Shown here piece by piece: positions 35,301 through 44,401 of a stretch of 64,000 nt of DNA. Location: assembly GCF_006716235.1 (NCBI RefSeq), contig NZ_VFOR01000001.1, forward strand, positions 1,054,001-1,118,000. Reading direction: 5' to 3'. The notes beneath the pieces are model-generated. The model was not told where the DNA came from and did no database searches. It saw only the letters and a list, made by a program, of their open reading frames with translations. The position numbers were made by a program, and so were the translations under genes. Within the stretch, counting starts at the first letter, position 1. Each line of letters starts with the position of its first letter. The stretch is from Propioniferax innocua. GTDB lineage: Bacteria; Actinomycetota; Actinomycetes; Propionibacteriales; Propionibacteriaceae.

Positions 35301-36749
35301 GTGCCCGATGAAGATCACAAGACCTCAGCTGTTCCACTCCCTCCACCGTCAGTGGTGTGGGGAGACGAGTCCGAAGCCGTCGCCGCCGCCCTGGAATGGG
35401 CCCGCGCGCGCACCGTACGGGCGTCCGACCCCAAGACCACGGCACGACCACCCGAAGAGCTCGCCGAAGAGGTCGCCGAAGAGGTCGGAGAGGTCATCAC
35501 CCCCGAAGGTATCGGCGCCCAGCGGGCGATGCAGATCTTCACCGAAATACTGGAGCCGGCAACCCGCTCACAAGATGATCCGATGAACCTCGCTTATATC
35601 CCCGCCGCTCCGACGCGGGCATCGGTGGCATTCGACGAGGCCGTGGCCAGCGCCAACATCTTCGGCGGACTGTGGGAAACCGGCGCCGGCGCGATCTTCG
35701 CCGAGAACCAGGTATTGACGTGGATCACTGACATGCTCGGATGGCCCCGCAGCTCGGGCGGATGTTTCGTTTCCGGCGGAACTGCCGGAAATCTTTCGGC
35801 AATCGCTGCGGCCCGCGAGAGTTGGCGTACTCGCCATGGCCGCCCCGAAGGCGGCTTCAAACTGGCCTGCAGTTCCACTGCCCATTCCTCGGTGCGCTCT
35901 GCGGCCCGGCTCCTCGACATGGAGGTGGTGCCGATCCCCGTCGACGAACGCGATCATCTGACCGGCGCAGCCGTGGCAGACGCCCTCGCCTCCGACCCGA
36001 GCATCGTCGCGGTGGTCGCTTCAGCCGGATCGACGAATGCGGGCGTCGTCGATGACATCGACGACGTGGCGGACGCTGCCCACGCACACGGCGCCTGGGT
36101 GCATGTGGACGGCGCGTACGGCGGGGCGGGATTGTGCGCCCCTTCGGCGCAAGACCGCTTCCGTGGTGTGGAGAAGGTCGATTCATTCACCGTGGACCCG
36201 CACAAGTGGCTGTTCGCGCCCTACGACTGCTGCGCGCTGGTGTACCGCAACCCGGCCCAGGCTCTGGCGACACACAGCCAACACGCCGAGTACTTGGACA
36301 ATGCCGAGCGCGGCAAACAGAACCCCGCCGACCTCGCCGCACACCTCACGCGTCGCACCCGAGGGCTGCCGCTGTGGTACAGCCTCGCAGTCCACGGGAC
36401 CGACCGTTACACCCAGGCTGTGGAGATGTCCCTCTCGACGGCGCGCGCGGTGGCTGCCGGGATCAAGGAACGGTCCTTCCTGCGGTTGCTGAGGGAACCA
36501 GAGCTGTCGATCGTGGTGTTCGACCGCCCAGGCTGGGATTGGGATGACTACGTGACGTGGTCCAACCGGTTGGCCCGTGACGGCGTGATCCTGTGCGTAC
36601 CTACACGGCACAAGGGTGCACCAGCGCTACGACTGGCCTTCGTGAACCCCGAGACGAAGGCCGAGCACGTGTTGGCGATCCTGGATTCCTTGGCGGGGAG
36701 CCCGGATGAGGCCAACGCATCACCGAAGCATGGCCCCGCCGGCGCGTGA
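35301..36749 (+). CDS. group II PLP-dependent decarboxylase
   Basis: 482 residues from GTG 35301; GTG 35295 is equally possible and the frame runs open upstream. The PLP lysine lies in SFTVDPHKWLFAPYDC. Earlier motifs are SGGTAGNLSAIAAARESW and VHVDGAYGGAGLCAP, typical of aromatic-amino-acid/glutamate decarboxylases. The substrate cannot be assigned: the family includes tyrosine, DOPA, tryptophan, glutamate and 2,4-diaminobutyrate enzymes. It starts 90 bases from the divergent GT4 gene. Confidence 0.88.
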   Translation: MPDEDHKTSAVPLPPPSVVWGDESEAVAAALEWARARTVRASDPKTTARPPEELAEEVAEEVGEVITPEGIGAQRAMQIFTEILEPATRSQDDPMNLAYIPAAPTRASVAFDEAVASANIFGGLWETGAGAIFAENQVLTWITDMLGWPRSSGGCFVSGGTAGNLSAIAAARESWRTRHGRPEGGFKLACSSTAHSSVRSAARLLDMEVVPIPVDERDHLTGAAVADALASDPSIVAVVASAGSTNAGVVDDIDDVADAAHAHGAWVHVDGAYGGAGLCAPSAQDRFRGVEKVDSFTVDPHKWLFAPYDCCALVYRNPAQALATHSQHAEYLDNAERGKQNPADLAAHLTRRTRGLPLWYSLAVHGTDRYTQAVEMSLSTARAVAAGIKERSFLRLLREPELSIVVFDRPGWDWDDYVTWSNRLARDGVILCVPTRHKGAPALRLAFVNPETKAEHVLAILDSLAGSPDEANASPKHGPAGA

Positions 36750-36796
36750 TACTCGACCGCAAGCGATGCCGCCCTGCCGAAGACGGCGGGTCCACT

Positions 36797-36826
36797 GCCT
36801 CGAGCCCGCTTGCCTCGAGCCCGCTC
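36797..36826. repeat. 15-bp direct repeat after the PLP decarboxylase
   Basis: gcctcgagcccgctt (36797-36811) is followed immediately by gcctcgagcccgctc (36812-36826). It lies about 50 bases past the stop codon. Confidence 0.85.
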
Positions 36827-36850
36827 GAATCACGCGCTCTGGCGGTCGAG

Positions 36851-37054
36851 TCAGAGGTGCTGGATCACCACACTGCCCACCCATGCGAGCAGGAACAGAC
36901 CTACGAAAGCCGCGATAGTCCACGTGATTTCGCTTGGGCTGGTGGTCTCATTTTCCTCATATGAGGGTTTTCTCGTTTCTTGGTCGCTTCCCCTCCGGAC
37001 CAACGCTTCACGCCGGCGCACACGGGGAAGCTGCAGCGTGCTCGTGTCATCCAT
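36851..37054 (-). CDS. small single-pass membrane protein of unknown function
   Basis: 67 residues from ATG 37054 (MDDTSTLQLPRVRRREALV); a second ATG lies nine bases upstream. The N-terminal half is basic and polar, then a C-terminal TM segment EITWTIAAFVGLFLLAWVGSVVI ends near the stop. A weak GGGGG precedes the start. It lies 60 bases after the hydrolase on the same strand and may be co-transcribed. I do not recognise a family. Confidence 0.5.
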   Translation of the reverse strand: MDDTSTLQLPRVRRREALVRRGSDQETRKPSYEENETTSPSEITWTIAAFVGLFLLAWVGSVVIQHL

Positions 37055-37122
37055 GACCCCCATCCTAGAGTCACGATTTCGTAACTTCCAAGCCGTGAAA
37101 GAGCCCTACCAGAAGTACGGAC

Positions 37123-38109
37123 TCAGGTCTGATCAGAAGGCCCCTCGCTCGGCTCTGGGTCCGAGCCAGAGGGCAGTTCCCGGCGCTGGATCAGCCCTTC
37201 TCGCACCAACGGATCGACCAGTGCGTTGACGGTGTCATCCACAGGAACCAAGCCATCTTCCTGAGGCCGACGAGAGAGGTACGTCGGAGACTTCGCGTGC
37301 CGCCACGGCCCTATCTCGTGACGCGTTATCCGGCCCTCGCGACGAGCCCGGTTGAACGACGACTCGGCGAACCACGGCCACCGCGCCGGAAATACGATCT
37401 GCCCCACATATGGAACACGATCGCGGGTCCCCTGGATGTGCCACAGATGTTTGATCCGATCGAGGCCGGGGTCTGACGAAAGCACCCCACCCAACGACAG
37501 CATGTAGACAGGGACCCCCACATCGGCGAGATACCAGGCTGCACCCACACAGATCTGTGCACCCCCGGACCAACCAAGCAGCACCACCGGGTCCCCCGAA
37601 CCCTGCCGATATCCGGCTTCACGCAGCTGCCGCCAGACGTGGCTGGCGAGGGCGAGGTTGAACATGGGCCCGTATCGGCGGTCCGCCGATACGAGCACCT
37701 GCAAGATGTTGTAGGCATTGATCGCCCACGGAAGCACAGGGAAGCGTCGATTCTGCAGCCGCTCCATCTGACGCCAGAACCACGAGCCGTCACGGTTCTC
37801 GGTGAGACCGTGATCCAACACCGAATACGGGTAAACACCTTCGACGAGCACCGCATCATCACCCAGTCGCGCCCGAAGACGCTCGAGCAGGGGCTTTTCG
37901 GGCTTGGGTGAGGAACCCGAGACCGCACCGATACCCGACATGTACACGATCCAACAGCTACCCTGGCTCTCCTTTGGCCCGGTGGGTGCGGCATTGACCC
38001 GTGTGCGAGGCTCCTCCTGCGCAGCCCACCACGTCAGTGTCTCCAATGGAGCAGTGATGAGCAGCAGGAGGATCAGCACCAGCACACCGACCACGACCTG
38101 TGCGATCAC
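37123..38109 (-). CDS. membrane-anchored alpha/beta-hydrolase-like protein
   Basis: 328 residues from GTG 38109, which overlaps the stop of the upstream gene (GTGA); a much longer open frame to 38484 is the other gene's shadow. The N-terminal TM helix (VVVGVLVLILLLLITAPLETL) is followed by a soluble domain. PVVLLGWSGGAQICVGAAWYLADVG holds a GxSGG nucleophile elbow near residue 172. Later DDTVNALV could carry the Asp; the His is not certain. Probably a membrane-bound serine hydrolase, substrate unknown. Confidence 0.65.
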   Translation of the reverse strand: MIAQVVVGVLVLILLLLITAPLETLTWWAAQEEPRTRVNAAPTGPKESQGSCWIVYMSGIGAVSGSSPKPEKPLLERLRARLGDDAVLVEGVYPYSVLDHGLTENRDGSWFWRQMERLQNRRFPVLPWAINAYNILQVLVSADRRYGPMFNLALASHVWRQLREAGYRQGSGDPVVLLGWSGGAQICVGAAWYLADVGVPVYMLSLGGVLSSDPGLDRIKHLWHIQGTRDRVPYVGQIVFPARWPWFAESSFNRARREGRITRHEIGPWRHAKSPTYLSRRPQEDGLVPVDDTVNALVDPLVREGLIQRRELPSGSDPEPSEGPSDQT

Positions 38110-38738
38110 CCCTCCATCTCCAGGATCCCCTCGATGTCCATGAGCTCGCGGCTGGAGCGACGCAGCTCGCGTCCGGTGAGCCGCCGCCACAGATTGTTGC
38201 GGACACGGCTCGCAGGGCCTCCGAGCACGGCCACCAGAGCCAGAGTGGCCACTGATGCCGCCAGACTCATCAGAAAAGCCATGGGGACATCCACACCGAA
38301 CACCTGCCCGGTGAGGCTCCACAGGATCAAGAAGCTCCAGGCCATGAGTCCGCGTGAGAGGAAAGGCCCCACTCCGGGCGCGATCACCACGAACGCGAAC
38401 ACCCCTGGTGATGCAGCAAGTGCCACTGCATTCGCCATCGTGCCGAACCCGACAACGACGCCGAGCGCCCACCCCAGCGACCACAGGATGCCTGCCAGCA
38501 AGCCCACGACCACCGCCACCGACACGACGGTGGTGAGCAACAGGAACAGGTACGACAGACCGCGAACTCGATTGATGGCCAACATCGCGCCACGTCCAGC
38601 CAGCATGGAAATCGCCACCAAGATGCCGATCGTGGTCGTGACGCCCCCAACAGAGGCCCCGCTGCCTGCGAGGTCGGGGCGCAGCATCAGAGCATCTCCG
38701 ATCGCGCGGCCAACCTGCTCGACGTACTCACCCAACAC
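38106..38738 (-). CDS. multi-spanning membrane protein of unknown function
   Basis: 210 residues, five or six hydrophobic segments (IGILVAISMLAGRGAML, YLFLLLTTVVSVAVVVGLLAG, VFAFVVIAPGVG, FLMSLAASVATLALVAVLGG among them), then a basic cytoplasmic tail NNLWRRLTGRELRRSSREL. It is coupled to the hydrolase by a four-base overlap, so they probably act together. I do not recognise the family. Confidence 0.65.
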   Translation of the reverse strand: MLGEYVEQVGRAIGDALMLRPDLAGSGASVGGVTTTIGILVAISMLAGRGAMLAINRVRGLSYLFLLLTTVVSVAVVVGLLAGILWSLGWALGVVVGFGTMANAVALAASPGVFAFVVIAPGVGPFLSRGLMAWSFLILWSLTGQVFGVDVPMAFLMSLAASVATLALVAVLGGPASRVRNNLWRRLTGRELRRSSRELMDIEGILEMEG

Positions 38739-39029
38739 GCTTCCATCAAATCATTGCGCGGCGCGGGGGGAAGCCCGCGACCGGCTGATCCGGTGCGGTT
38801 CACCGCCGAAGTGTGTCCGGTGTCGACAGTGACGCCGCCAGGGCATGCCGAATGCAGCGTTTGATCCATGATCATCGACGTGACGTCCACGGACCGCCGT
38901 GAACGTCTGCATTGCGCACGGCCTGCTTTTCAACTGTGGCCGCCCGCCCAGCCGAACCCACTTCTCCCCGGCATCCGGCACCTGCTGGAGATCAAGTACG
39001 CAATACCATGCGGCAGTTAGGCTGCCTCC

Positions 39030-39362
39030 ATGGGAATCTTCGGCAAGCTCTTCAGGGATGACTCCCCGAAACCGCCACCGATGCGGGCACACCACATCAA
39101 CGCAGTCCGCCGCATGGGTGCGCCTCTTCTGGATGTGCAGGATGTGTTCACCATCACCGGTCGGGGCATCGTGGTCACCGGCCGCCTCCGGCAACCGCTG
39201 AATATCGGCGAGACCCTGGAGGTCGCCACAACCCAGGACTCTCCCCTGCAGTTCCCCGACGGTGCCCGTGTCGCAAGGATCGAGCAGACCAGCAAGACGC
39301 TGCAGTCAGCCCAGACCGGCGACAAGGTCGGAGTGCTGCTCGCTGTGAACCATCTGTCCTGA
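39030..39362 (+). CDS. stand-alone EF-Tu domain-2-like protein
   Basis: 110 residues. After about 33 residues, APLLDVQDVFTITGRGIVVTGRL and RQPLNIGETLEV match the beta-barrel of translation GTPase domain 2, and VARIEQTSKTLQSAQTGDKVGVLL matches the domain's last strands (compare KTLDEAQAGDNVGLLL in EF-Tu). There is no G domain: no P-loop or NKxD motif. The protein may bind RNA or a ribosomal or nucleotide partner. It is convergent with rplQ across a strong terminator. Confidence 0.8.
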   Translation: MGIFGKLFRDDSPKPPPMRAHHINAVRRMGAPLLDVQDVFTITGRGIVVTGRLRQPLNIGETLEVATTQDSPLQFPDGARVARIEQTSKTLQSAQTGDKVGVLLAVNHLS

Positions 39363-39402
39363 GCACCCCATGGCCCTCACCACACATGCCCCACCAAACA
39401 AA

Positions 39403-39441
39403 GAACGGGGCACCCACCACGATGTGGTGAGTGCCCCGTTC
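39403..39441. terminator. bidirectional intrinsic terminator between the EF-Tu-like gene and rplQ
   Basis: gaacggggcac with ccaccac on the left pairs with gtggtg and agtgccccgttc on the right around a three-base loop; about 17 base pairs with one bulge. It lies 41 bases past the + gene and 16 bases before the end of rplQ. Confidence 0.85.
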
Positions 39442-39456
39442 AGGTGAACCTTCGAA

Positions 39457-40101
39457 TCAGGCGTTCTTCTCGTCAGTCTCATCGGCCTTGGCATCCGAAT
39501 CCTCAGCAGCCTTGACATCCGAATCCTCATCGGCCTTGGCGTCCGAGTCCTCAGCAGCCTTGACATCCGAGTCCTCGGCAGCCTTGTCACCAGCGGTGAC
39601 GTCCTCAGCAGCCTCTTCGGCGCTGGTGTCCTCGGTGTGGTCGGGGTCTGCGACCTCAGCCTCGGCGACAGCCTTCTGGATCTCTTCGGATGTGGGAGCC
39701 TTTGCGTCGGCATCGGCCTTGGGGGCCTTGGCCTTCTTCTCGACAGGCTCCTCGATGACCTCGATCATCGCCATGGGGGCATTGTCACCCTTACGGGGGG
39801 CGAGCTTGATGATGCGGGTGTAACCGCCGTCGCGTCCCTCCATCTGCGGAGCGATGTCGTGGAACAGCGTGTACAGCACGTCCTTGTCACGCACGTGCTT
39901 GGCAGCCATACGCACAGCGTGCAGGTCACCTCGCTTGGCCTTGGTGATCAGCTTCTCCGCCAGCGGACGCAGACGCTTCGCCTTGGCCTCGGTGGTCTTG
40001 ACGCTGCCGTGCTCGAAGAGCTGCGACGCCAGGTTGTCGAGGATGATCCGCTCATGGGCGGGCGAGCCGCCGAGACGCGGTCCCTTGGTGGGCTTGGGCA
40101 T
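39457..40101 (-). CDS. rplQ: 50S ribosomal protein L17 with a long acidic repeat tail
   Basis: 214 residues. The first ~120 are normal L17 ([24 protein letters not shown]... [13 protein letters not shown]). Residues from about 135 form an acidic tail with repeats [16 protein letters not shown] encoded by 24-bp units (39475-39590). The tail is extra relative to most L17 proteins and is probably disordered and solvent-exposed. Last gene of the alpha operon, 57 bases after rpoA. Confidence 0.95.
   Translation of the reverse strand: MPKPTKGPRLGGSPAHERIILDNLASQLFEHGSVKTTEAKAKRLRPLAEKLITKAKRGDLHAVRMAAKHVRDKDVLYTLFHDIAPQMEGRDGGYTRIIKLAPRKGDNAPMAMIEVIEEPVEKKAKAPKADADAKAPTSEEIQKAVAEAEVADPDHTEDTSAEEAAEDVTAGDKAAEDSDVKAAEDSDAKADEDSDVKAAEDSDAKADETDEKNA
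39475..39590 (-). repeat. 24-bp coding tandem repeat in the L17 tail
   Basis: Units of eight residues ([24 protein letters not shown]) repeat about five times with a 48-base higher-order pattern. The frame is preserved, and the array stops just before the L17 stop codon. Confidence 0.85.
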
Positions 40102-40158
40102 TGTTCGTTCTCCTGTGTTGACCCCGACACGGTGCAGACGTGCGGGGGCGCGGGTTGA

Positions 40159-41175
40159 TCAGTACTGCTCGGTCTCGACGAAATCGATGTCACCCTCGTC
40201 ATCATCGGAACCCATGACGGACATGGGGTCGAAACCGGGGGCGGAGTCCTTCAGCGACAGGCCCATCTCATGCAGCTTGACCTTGACCTCGTCGATCGAC
40301 TTGGAACCGAAGTTCCGGATATCCAGCAGGTCCTGCTCCGACCGCGAGACGAGCTCGCTGACGGTGTGGATGCCCTCACGCTTGAGGCAGTTGTAGGAAC
40401 GCACGGTGAGGTTGAGATCCTCCACCGGCAGGGCGAGGTCGGCGGCGAGCTGTTCATCGACCGGCGACGGGCCGATCTCGATACCCTCGGCCTCGGTGTT
40501 GAGCTCACGGGCCAGACCGAAGAGCTCCACCAAGGTGCCACCGGCCGAAGCCACAGCGTCACGCGGAGCCATGCAGGGCTTGGTCTCGACATCGAGGATG
40601 AGCTTGTCGAAGTCGGTGCGCTGCTCGACGCGGGTGGCTTCCACCTTGTACGACACCTTGAGCACCGGCGAGTAGATCGAATCCACCGGGATACGGCCGA
40701 TCTCGTTCTCCCCCGACTTGTTCTGCGCCGCCGAGACGTAGCCACGGCCACGCTCCACCACGAGCTCCATGTCGATCTTGCCTTCGTCGGCCAGCGTGGC
40801 GATATGCATCTCCGGGTTGTGCACCTCGACTCCGGCCGGCGGGGCGATGTCGGCAGCGGTCACCTCACCGGCGCCTGTCTTGCGCAGGTACATGATGACC
40901 GGCTCGTCCTCCTCCGAGGAGAGCACGAGGCCCTTCAGGTTGAGGATGATCTCGGTGACGTCCTCCACGACGCCGGGCAGCGTCGAGAACTCGTGCAGGT
41001 TGCCGTCGATCTTGATGCTCGTGACCGAGGCTCCGGGGATCGAGGACAGCAGCGTGCGACGCATCGAGTTGCCGAGCGTGTAGCCAAAGCCGGGCTCGAG
41101 GGGTTCGAGGATGAACCGTGAACGGTGATCGTCGATGACTTCTTCGGAGAGATTGGGACGCTGGGCGATCAGCAT
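40159..41175 (-). CDS. rpoA: DNA-directed RNA polymerase alpha subunit
   Basis: 338 residues. N-terminal dimerisation domain with [23 protein letters not shown] and the C-terminal domain ([21 protein letters not shown], then [17 protein letters not shown]), which contacts UP elements and activators. Standard position between rpsD and rplQ. Confidence 0.99.
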   Translation of the reverse strand: MLIAQRPNLSEEVIDDHRSRFILEPLEPGFGYTLGNSMRRTLLSSIPGASVTSIKIDGNLHEFSTLPGVVEDVTEIILNLKGLVLSSEEDEPVIMYLRKTGAGEVTAADIAPPAGVEVHNPEMHIATLADEGKIDMELVVERGRGYVSAAQNKSGENEIGRIPVDSIYSPVLKVSYKVEATRVEQRTDFDKLILDVETKPCMAPRDAVASAGGTLVELFGLARELNTEAEGIEIGPSPVDEQLAADLALPVEDLNLTVRSYNCLKREGIHTVSELVSRSEQDLLDIRNFGSKSIDEVKVKLHEMGLSLKDSAPGFDPMSVMGSDDDEGDIDFVETEQY

Positions 41176-41260
41176 GAATGGTTCCTTTCGTGTCCCCCGC
41201 TATTTGAGGACATTCGATGGTTCCGCAAGAGACCTGCGGGATGCCGGGCAGACCCGGCGC

Positions 41261-41304
41261 GACCCGGGAGTCCCCCACCCATGATGGCGGAATCCTCCCG
41301 GGTC
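41261..41304. promoter_or_regulatory. GC-rich hairpin between rpsD and rpoA
   Basis: Perfect ten-base arms gacccgggag and ctcccgggtc separated by 24 bases, lying directly after the rpsD stop. No T-run follows on the minus strand. It could be a weak attenuator or processing site that adjusts rpoA expression relative to the ribosomal genes. Confidence 0.5.
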
Positions 41305-41311
41305 TTGGAAA

Positions 41312-41917
41312 TCACTTCGAGTAGAGCTCGACGATCAGCTGTTCCTGAACGTCGATGGTGATCTGCTCACGGGTCGGCAGCTGGTGCACGAAGATCTTCA
41401 TCTGCTCCGGGCGGGCCTCGAGCCAACCCGGAACCTCGCGCTCGGCGTGGGTCTCACGCGCCACGACCAGCGGATGCAGGTTCATGGACTTCTCCTTGAC
41501 CTGCACGATGTCGTGGGGCTCCACGCGGTACGAGGGGATGTTGACCTTCTTGCCGTTGACCAGGAAGTGGCTGTGCACCACGAGCTGGCGGGCCTGGCGA
41601 CGGGTCGACGCGAAACCTGCGCGGTACACCACGTTGTCAAGGCGAGATTCGAGAATCTGGAGCAGCATGTCACCGGTCTTTCCGCTGACGCGGTGCGCTT
41701 CCTCGTAGTAGCGGCGGAACTGCTTCTCGAGCACGCCGTAGGCGTAACGCGCCTTCTGCTTCTCACGGAGCTGCAGGGCGTACTCGGAGTCCTTGGAGCG
41801 ACCGCGACCGTGCATACCCGGGGGGTAGGGGCGACGCTCGAAGGCCTTGTCCCCGCCGACGAGGTCAGAGCCGAGTCGACGAGATTTCTTGGTGATTGGT
41901 CCGGTGTAACGAGCCAT
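41312..41917 (-). CDS. rpsD: 30S ribosomal protein S4
   Basis: 201 residues. S4 domain LDNVVYRAGFASTRRQARQLVVHSHFLVNGKKV. No CxxC zinc residues in the N-terminal part, so it is the C-minus form. Alpha operon. Confidence 0.98.
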   Translation of the reverse strand: MARYTGPITKKSRRLGSDLVGGDKAFERRPYPPGMHGRGRSKDSEYALQLREKQKARYAYGVLEKQFRRYYEEAHRVSGKTGDMLLQILESRLDNVVYRAGFASTRRQARQLVVHSHFLVNGKKVNIPSYRVEPHDIVQVKEKSMNLHPLVVARETHAEREVPGWLEARPEQMKIFVHQLPTREQITIDVQEQLIVELYSK

Positions 41918-41936
41918 GTTCTATCTCTCCTTCAGC

Positions 41937-42338
41937 TCAGACGCGACGACGCTTGGGCGGGCGGCAACCGTTGTGCGGCACGGGGGTGACGTCCGAAATG
42001 GCGCCGACCTCCAGCCCGATCCCACCGAGCGAACGGATGGCGGTCTCGCGACCCGAACCCGGGCCCTTGACGAACACGTCGATCTTCTTCATGCCATGCT
42101 CCATGGCGCGACGCCCGGCGGCCTCGGCAGCCACCTGGGCGGCGTACGGCGTCGACTTGCGCGAGCCCTTGAAGCCCACGGTGCCGGCCGAGGCCCACGA
42201 GATGACGTGGCCGGTCGGGTCGGTGATCGAGATGATCGTGTTGTTGAACGTTGACTTGATGTGTGCCTGGCCGGCGATCACATTCTTCTTTTCCTTGCGG
42301 CGCACCTTCTTGGCGCCACCGCGTCCTGCAGTAGCCAT
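41937..42338 (-). CDS. rpsK: 30S ribosomal protein S11
   Basis: 133 residues. [21 protein letters not shown] and the C-terminal [18 protein letters not shown] are the family signatures. Alpha operon between rpsM and rpsD. Confidence 0.98.
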   Translation of the reverse strand: MATAGRGGAKKVRRKEKKNVIAGQAHIKSTFNNTIISITDPTGHVISWASAGTVGFKGSRKSTPYAAQVAAEAAGRRAMEHGMKKIDVFVKGPGSGRETAIRSLGGIGLEVGAISDVTPVPHNGCRPPKRRRV

Positions 42339-42393
42339 GGGTCAGAAACTCCTGAAAATCGTTTCGGGTGGCGGGATCAGCGCTTGCGCGCGA

Positions 42394-42768
42394 TCACTTC
42401 GCCTTCTTCTTGCCGGCGACGGCCTTGCGCTTGCCCTTGCGGGAGCGGGCGTTCGTCCGCGTCCGCTGACCGTGAACGGGCAGTCCGGCGCGGTGACGAC
42501 GGCCCTGGTAGGAGCCGATCTCGATCTTGCGGCGGATGTCCGCGGAGATCTCGCGACGGAGATCACCCTCGGTCTGGTAGTTGGCTTCGATGTGGTCGCG
42601 GAGAGCGACCAGGTGGTCATCGTTCAGCTCGTGGACACGGAGGTCACCGGAGATTCCGGTGGCTTCCAGGGTCTCCTTGGCACGGGTAGCGCCGATGCCA
42701 AAGATGTAGGTCAGTGCAACCTCGAGGCGCTTCTCGCGCGGGAGGTCCACTCCGATGAGTCGTGCCAT
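42394..42768 (-). CDS. rpsM: 30S ribosomal protein S13
   Basis: 124 residues from [20 protein letters not shown] at 42768. [14 protein letters not shown] and the tail [23 protein letters not shown] are standard. It is separated from rpmJ by a gene-free 295 bases, more than usual in this operon; that gap contains a CCCGGG-type hairpin (about 42918-42936) and nothing else I can identify. Confidence 0.97.
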   Translation of the reverse strand: MARLIGVDLPREKRLEVALTYIFGIGATRAKETLEATGISGDLRVHELNDDHLVALRDHIEANYQTEGDLRREISADIRRKIEIGSYQGRRHRAGLPVHGQRTRTNARSRKGKRKAVAGKKKAK

Positions 42769-43063
42769 TGGCAGTGCTCCTTCGGTGTCGAGGCCCACCC
42801 GTCCCCTTCCACAGGAACGTCTTGGGTGGTGCTTCGCGGAGGTGTGGGCGTCAGGCGTCCGACTCGTTCGCACGGCATCGCACGGGGCGATATCGATAGG
42901 GAGCTCGCGTCGGCCCGGGCCTCCGACCCGGGGTGGGCTCATCGCTGGACCTCACTGGCTGTGAGCACCGGCGATGGATTGGCCTGACGTGTGGAGATTC
43001 AGTTGTGGTCGGGCCGGGTGATCCCGGCGGTGGAAACAGGTGCGTGGCAGCCCGTGCTGGTGA

Positions 43064-43177
43064 TCAGCCCTGTCGCTGCTTGTGGCGCGGGTTGGAGCAG
43101 ATCACCATCACGCGACCATGGCGACGGATCACCTTGCAGTTGTCGCATATCTTCTTGACGCTCGGCTGAACCTTCAT
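43064..43177 (-). CDS. rpmJ: 50S ribosomal protein L36
   Basis: 37 residues: [19 protein letters not shown], then [18 protein letters not shown]. The Cys11, Cys14, Cys27 and His32 zinc ligands are present. It is between infA and rpsM as usual. Confidence 0.97.
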   Translation of the reverse strand: MKVQPSVKKICDNCKVIRRHGRVMVICSNPRHKQRQG

Positions 43178-43244
43178 CGAGCTTCTTTCTGGTCAATGGC
43201 ACGCCGGCATGAACCGGCGTCCCGGTGATGGATGGATCGTCCGG

Positions 43245-43466
43245 TCACTTGTGCCGGTAGATGATTCGGCCGCGATTGAGGTCGTAGGCAGAGATTTCGA
43301 CGACCACACGGTCGCTGGGAAGGATGCGGATGTAGTGCTGACGCATCTTGCCACTGATCTGGGCGAGCACGGTGTGACCGTTGGCCAGCTCAACGCGGAA
43401 CTGCGCGTTGGGCAGGGCCTCGACCACGGTGCCCTCCATCTCGAGGAAGCCCTCTTTCTTCGACAT
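43245..43466 (-). CDS. infA: translation initiation factor IF-1
   Basis: 73 residues. S1/OB fold: [46 protein letters not shown] and RGRIIYRHK. It is the first gene of infA-rpmJ-rpsM-rpsK-rpsD-rpoA-rplQ; its promoter is presumably in the 131-base gap 43467-43597. Confidence 0.98.
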   Translation of the reverse strand: MSKKEGFLEMEGTVVEALPNAQFRVELANGHTVLAQISGKMRQHYIRILPSDRVVVEISAYDLNRGRIIYRHK

Positions 43467-43597
43467 GTACTCTCAATCTTGTTGCAGGCATGATTCGAAC
43501 CACCGGCATAGGTGACCGACGCTCGATGGTACGTCACCACGCCATGCCGGTCCAAATCCTCGACGACGTTGAGACTCCCCACTACAGGTTCGGCGCA

Positions 43598-44401
43598 TCA
43601 GCGTGGGCTCGCCGGTTCGGGGGCAGGGGCGTCGAACACAGCGACACGGGTGGTGCGACGCAGCACCCGCAGCAGTGGCGGACCAAGAACCGCCAACGCG
43701 ACCACATTGCTGATCGCGCGTCCCAGGTTCCACCCCATTGAAGTGGCGACGTTGTAGACCACGAACCGGTGCAGGTTCTCCAGGATCGGCGCTCCCGGCA
43801 CATAGGACGCCGCGGTGCCGGGCCCGAGCGTGAACGGCCAGAAAGCCAGATCCATCAACCACCCGTAGGTGAAGGCGGCCACGAGACCGAACGCGCAAAG
43901 CCACACGATCTCGGCGACGCCACGCAGATGCGGCAGCAGCCCGGCGCCCAGCCCGATGAAGCCTGCGGCGATCATCTGATACGGCAGCCAAGGGCCCACC
44001 CCACCGGTGATGAGCGCCGACGCCAGCATCGTGATGGCGCCGAGCAGGAACCCGAACGCCGGGCCGAACACACGTCCCCCCAAGATGATGAGGACGAACA
44101 CCAGCTCGACGCCGGCGGTCCCGGCCCCGAGCGGCCGAGCGAGGGCGCCCAGCGCCGAGAGCACGCCGAGCATGGCGAGGGCCCGCGGGGAGAGCCCGTC
44201 CGCAGAGAACTCCGCAATCGTGATGGCCAGCACCATCGGCAGCATCACGCCGAACAACAGGGGGCCCAGCGTGGTGCGGTCCATACCTTCGGCGGGCACC
44301 ACGAACAATGGCCAGGTGAACGCCACCAGACCTGCCAGGAGGGTCACCCCCAGCATGGCCACACGACGTCCGCGCCCCGACAGAACCGGCAGAACGCTCA
44401 T
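43598..44401 (-). CDS. ECF transporter substrate-binding (S) component, probably for cobalamin
   Basis: 267 residues from MSVLPVLSGRGRRVAML at 44401. About six TM helices, for example GRRVAMLGVTLLAGLVAFTWPLF and IILGGRVFGPAFGFLLGAITMLASALI; the last matches the S-component AxxxA contact region. It is translationally coupled (ATGA) to the ATPase gene and is last of an operon headed by a B12 riboswitch, so cobalamin or a cobalamin precursor is the likely substrate. Sequence alone does not prove it. Confidence 0.85.
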   Translation of the reverse strand: MSVLPVLSGRGRRVAMLGVTLLAGLVAFTWPLFVVPAEGMDRTTLGPLLFGVMLPMVLAITIAEFSADGLSPRALAMLGVLSALGALARPLGAGTAGVELVFVLIILGGRVFGPAFGFLLGAITMLASALITGGVGPWLPYQMIAAGFIGLGAGLLPHLRGVAEIVWLCAFGLVAAFTYGWLMDLAFWPFTLGPGTAASYVPGAPILENLHRFVVYNVATSMGWNLGRAISNVVALAVLGPPLLRVLRRTTRVAVFDAPAPEPASPR

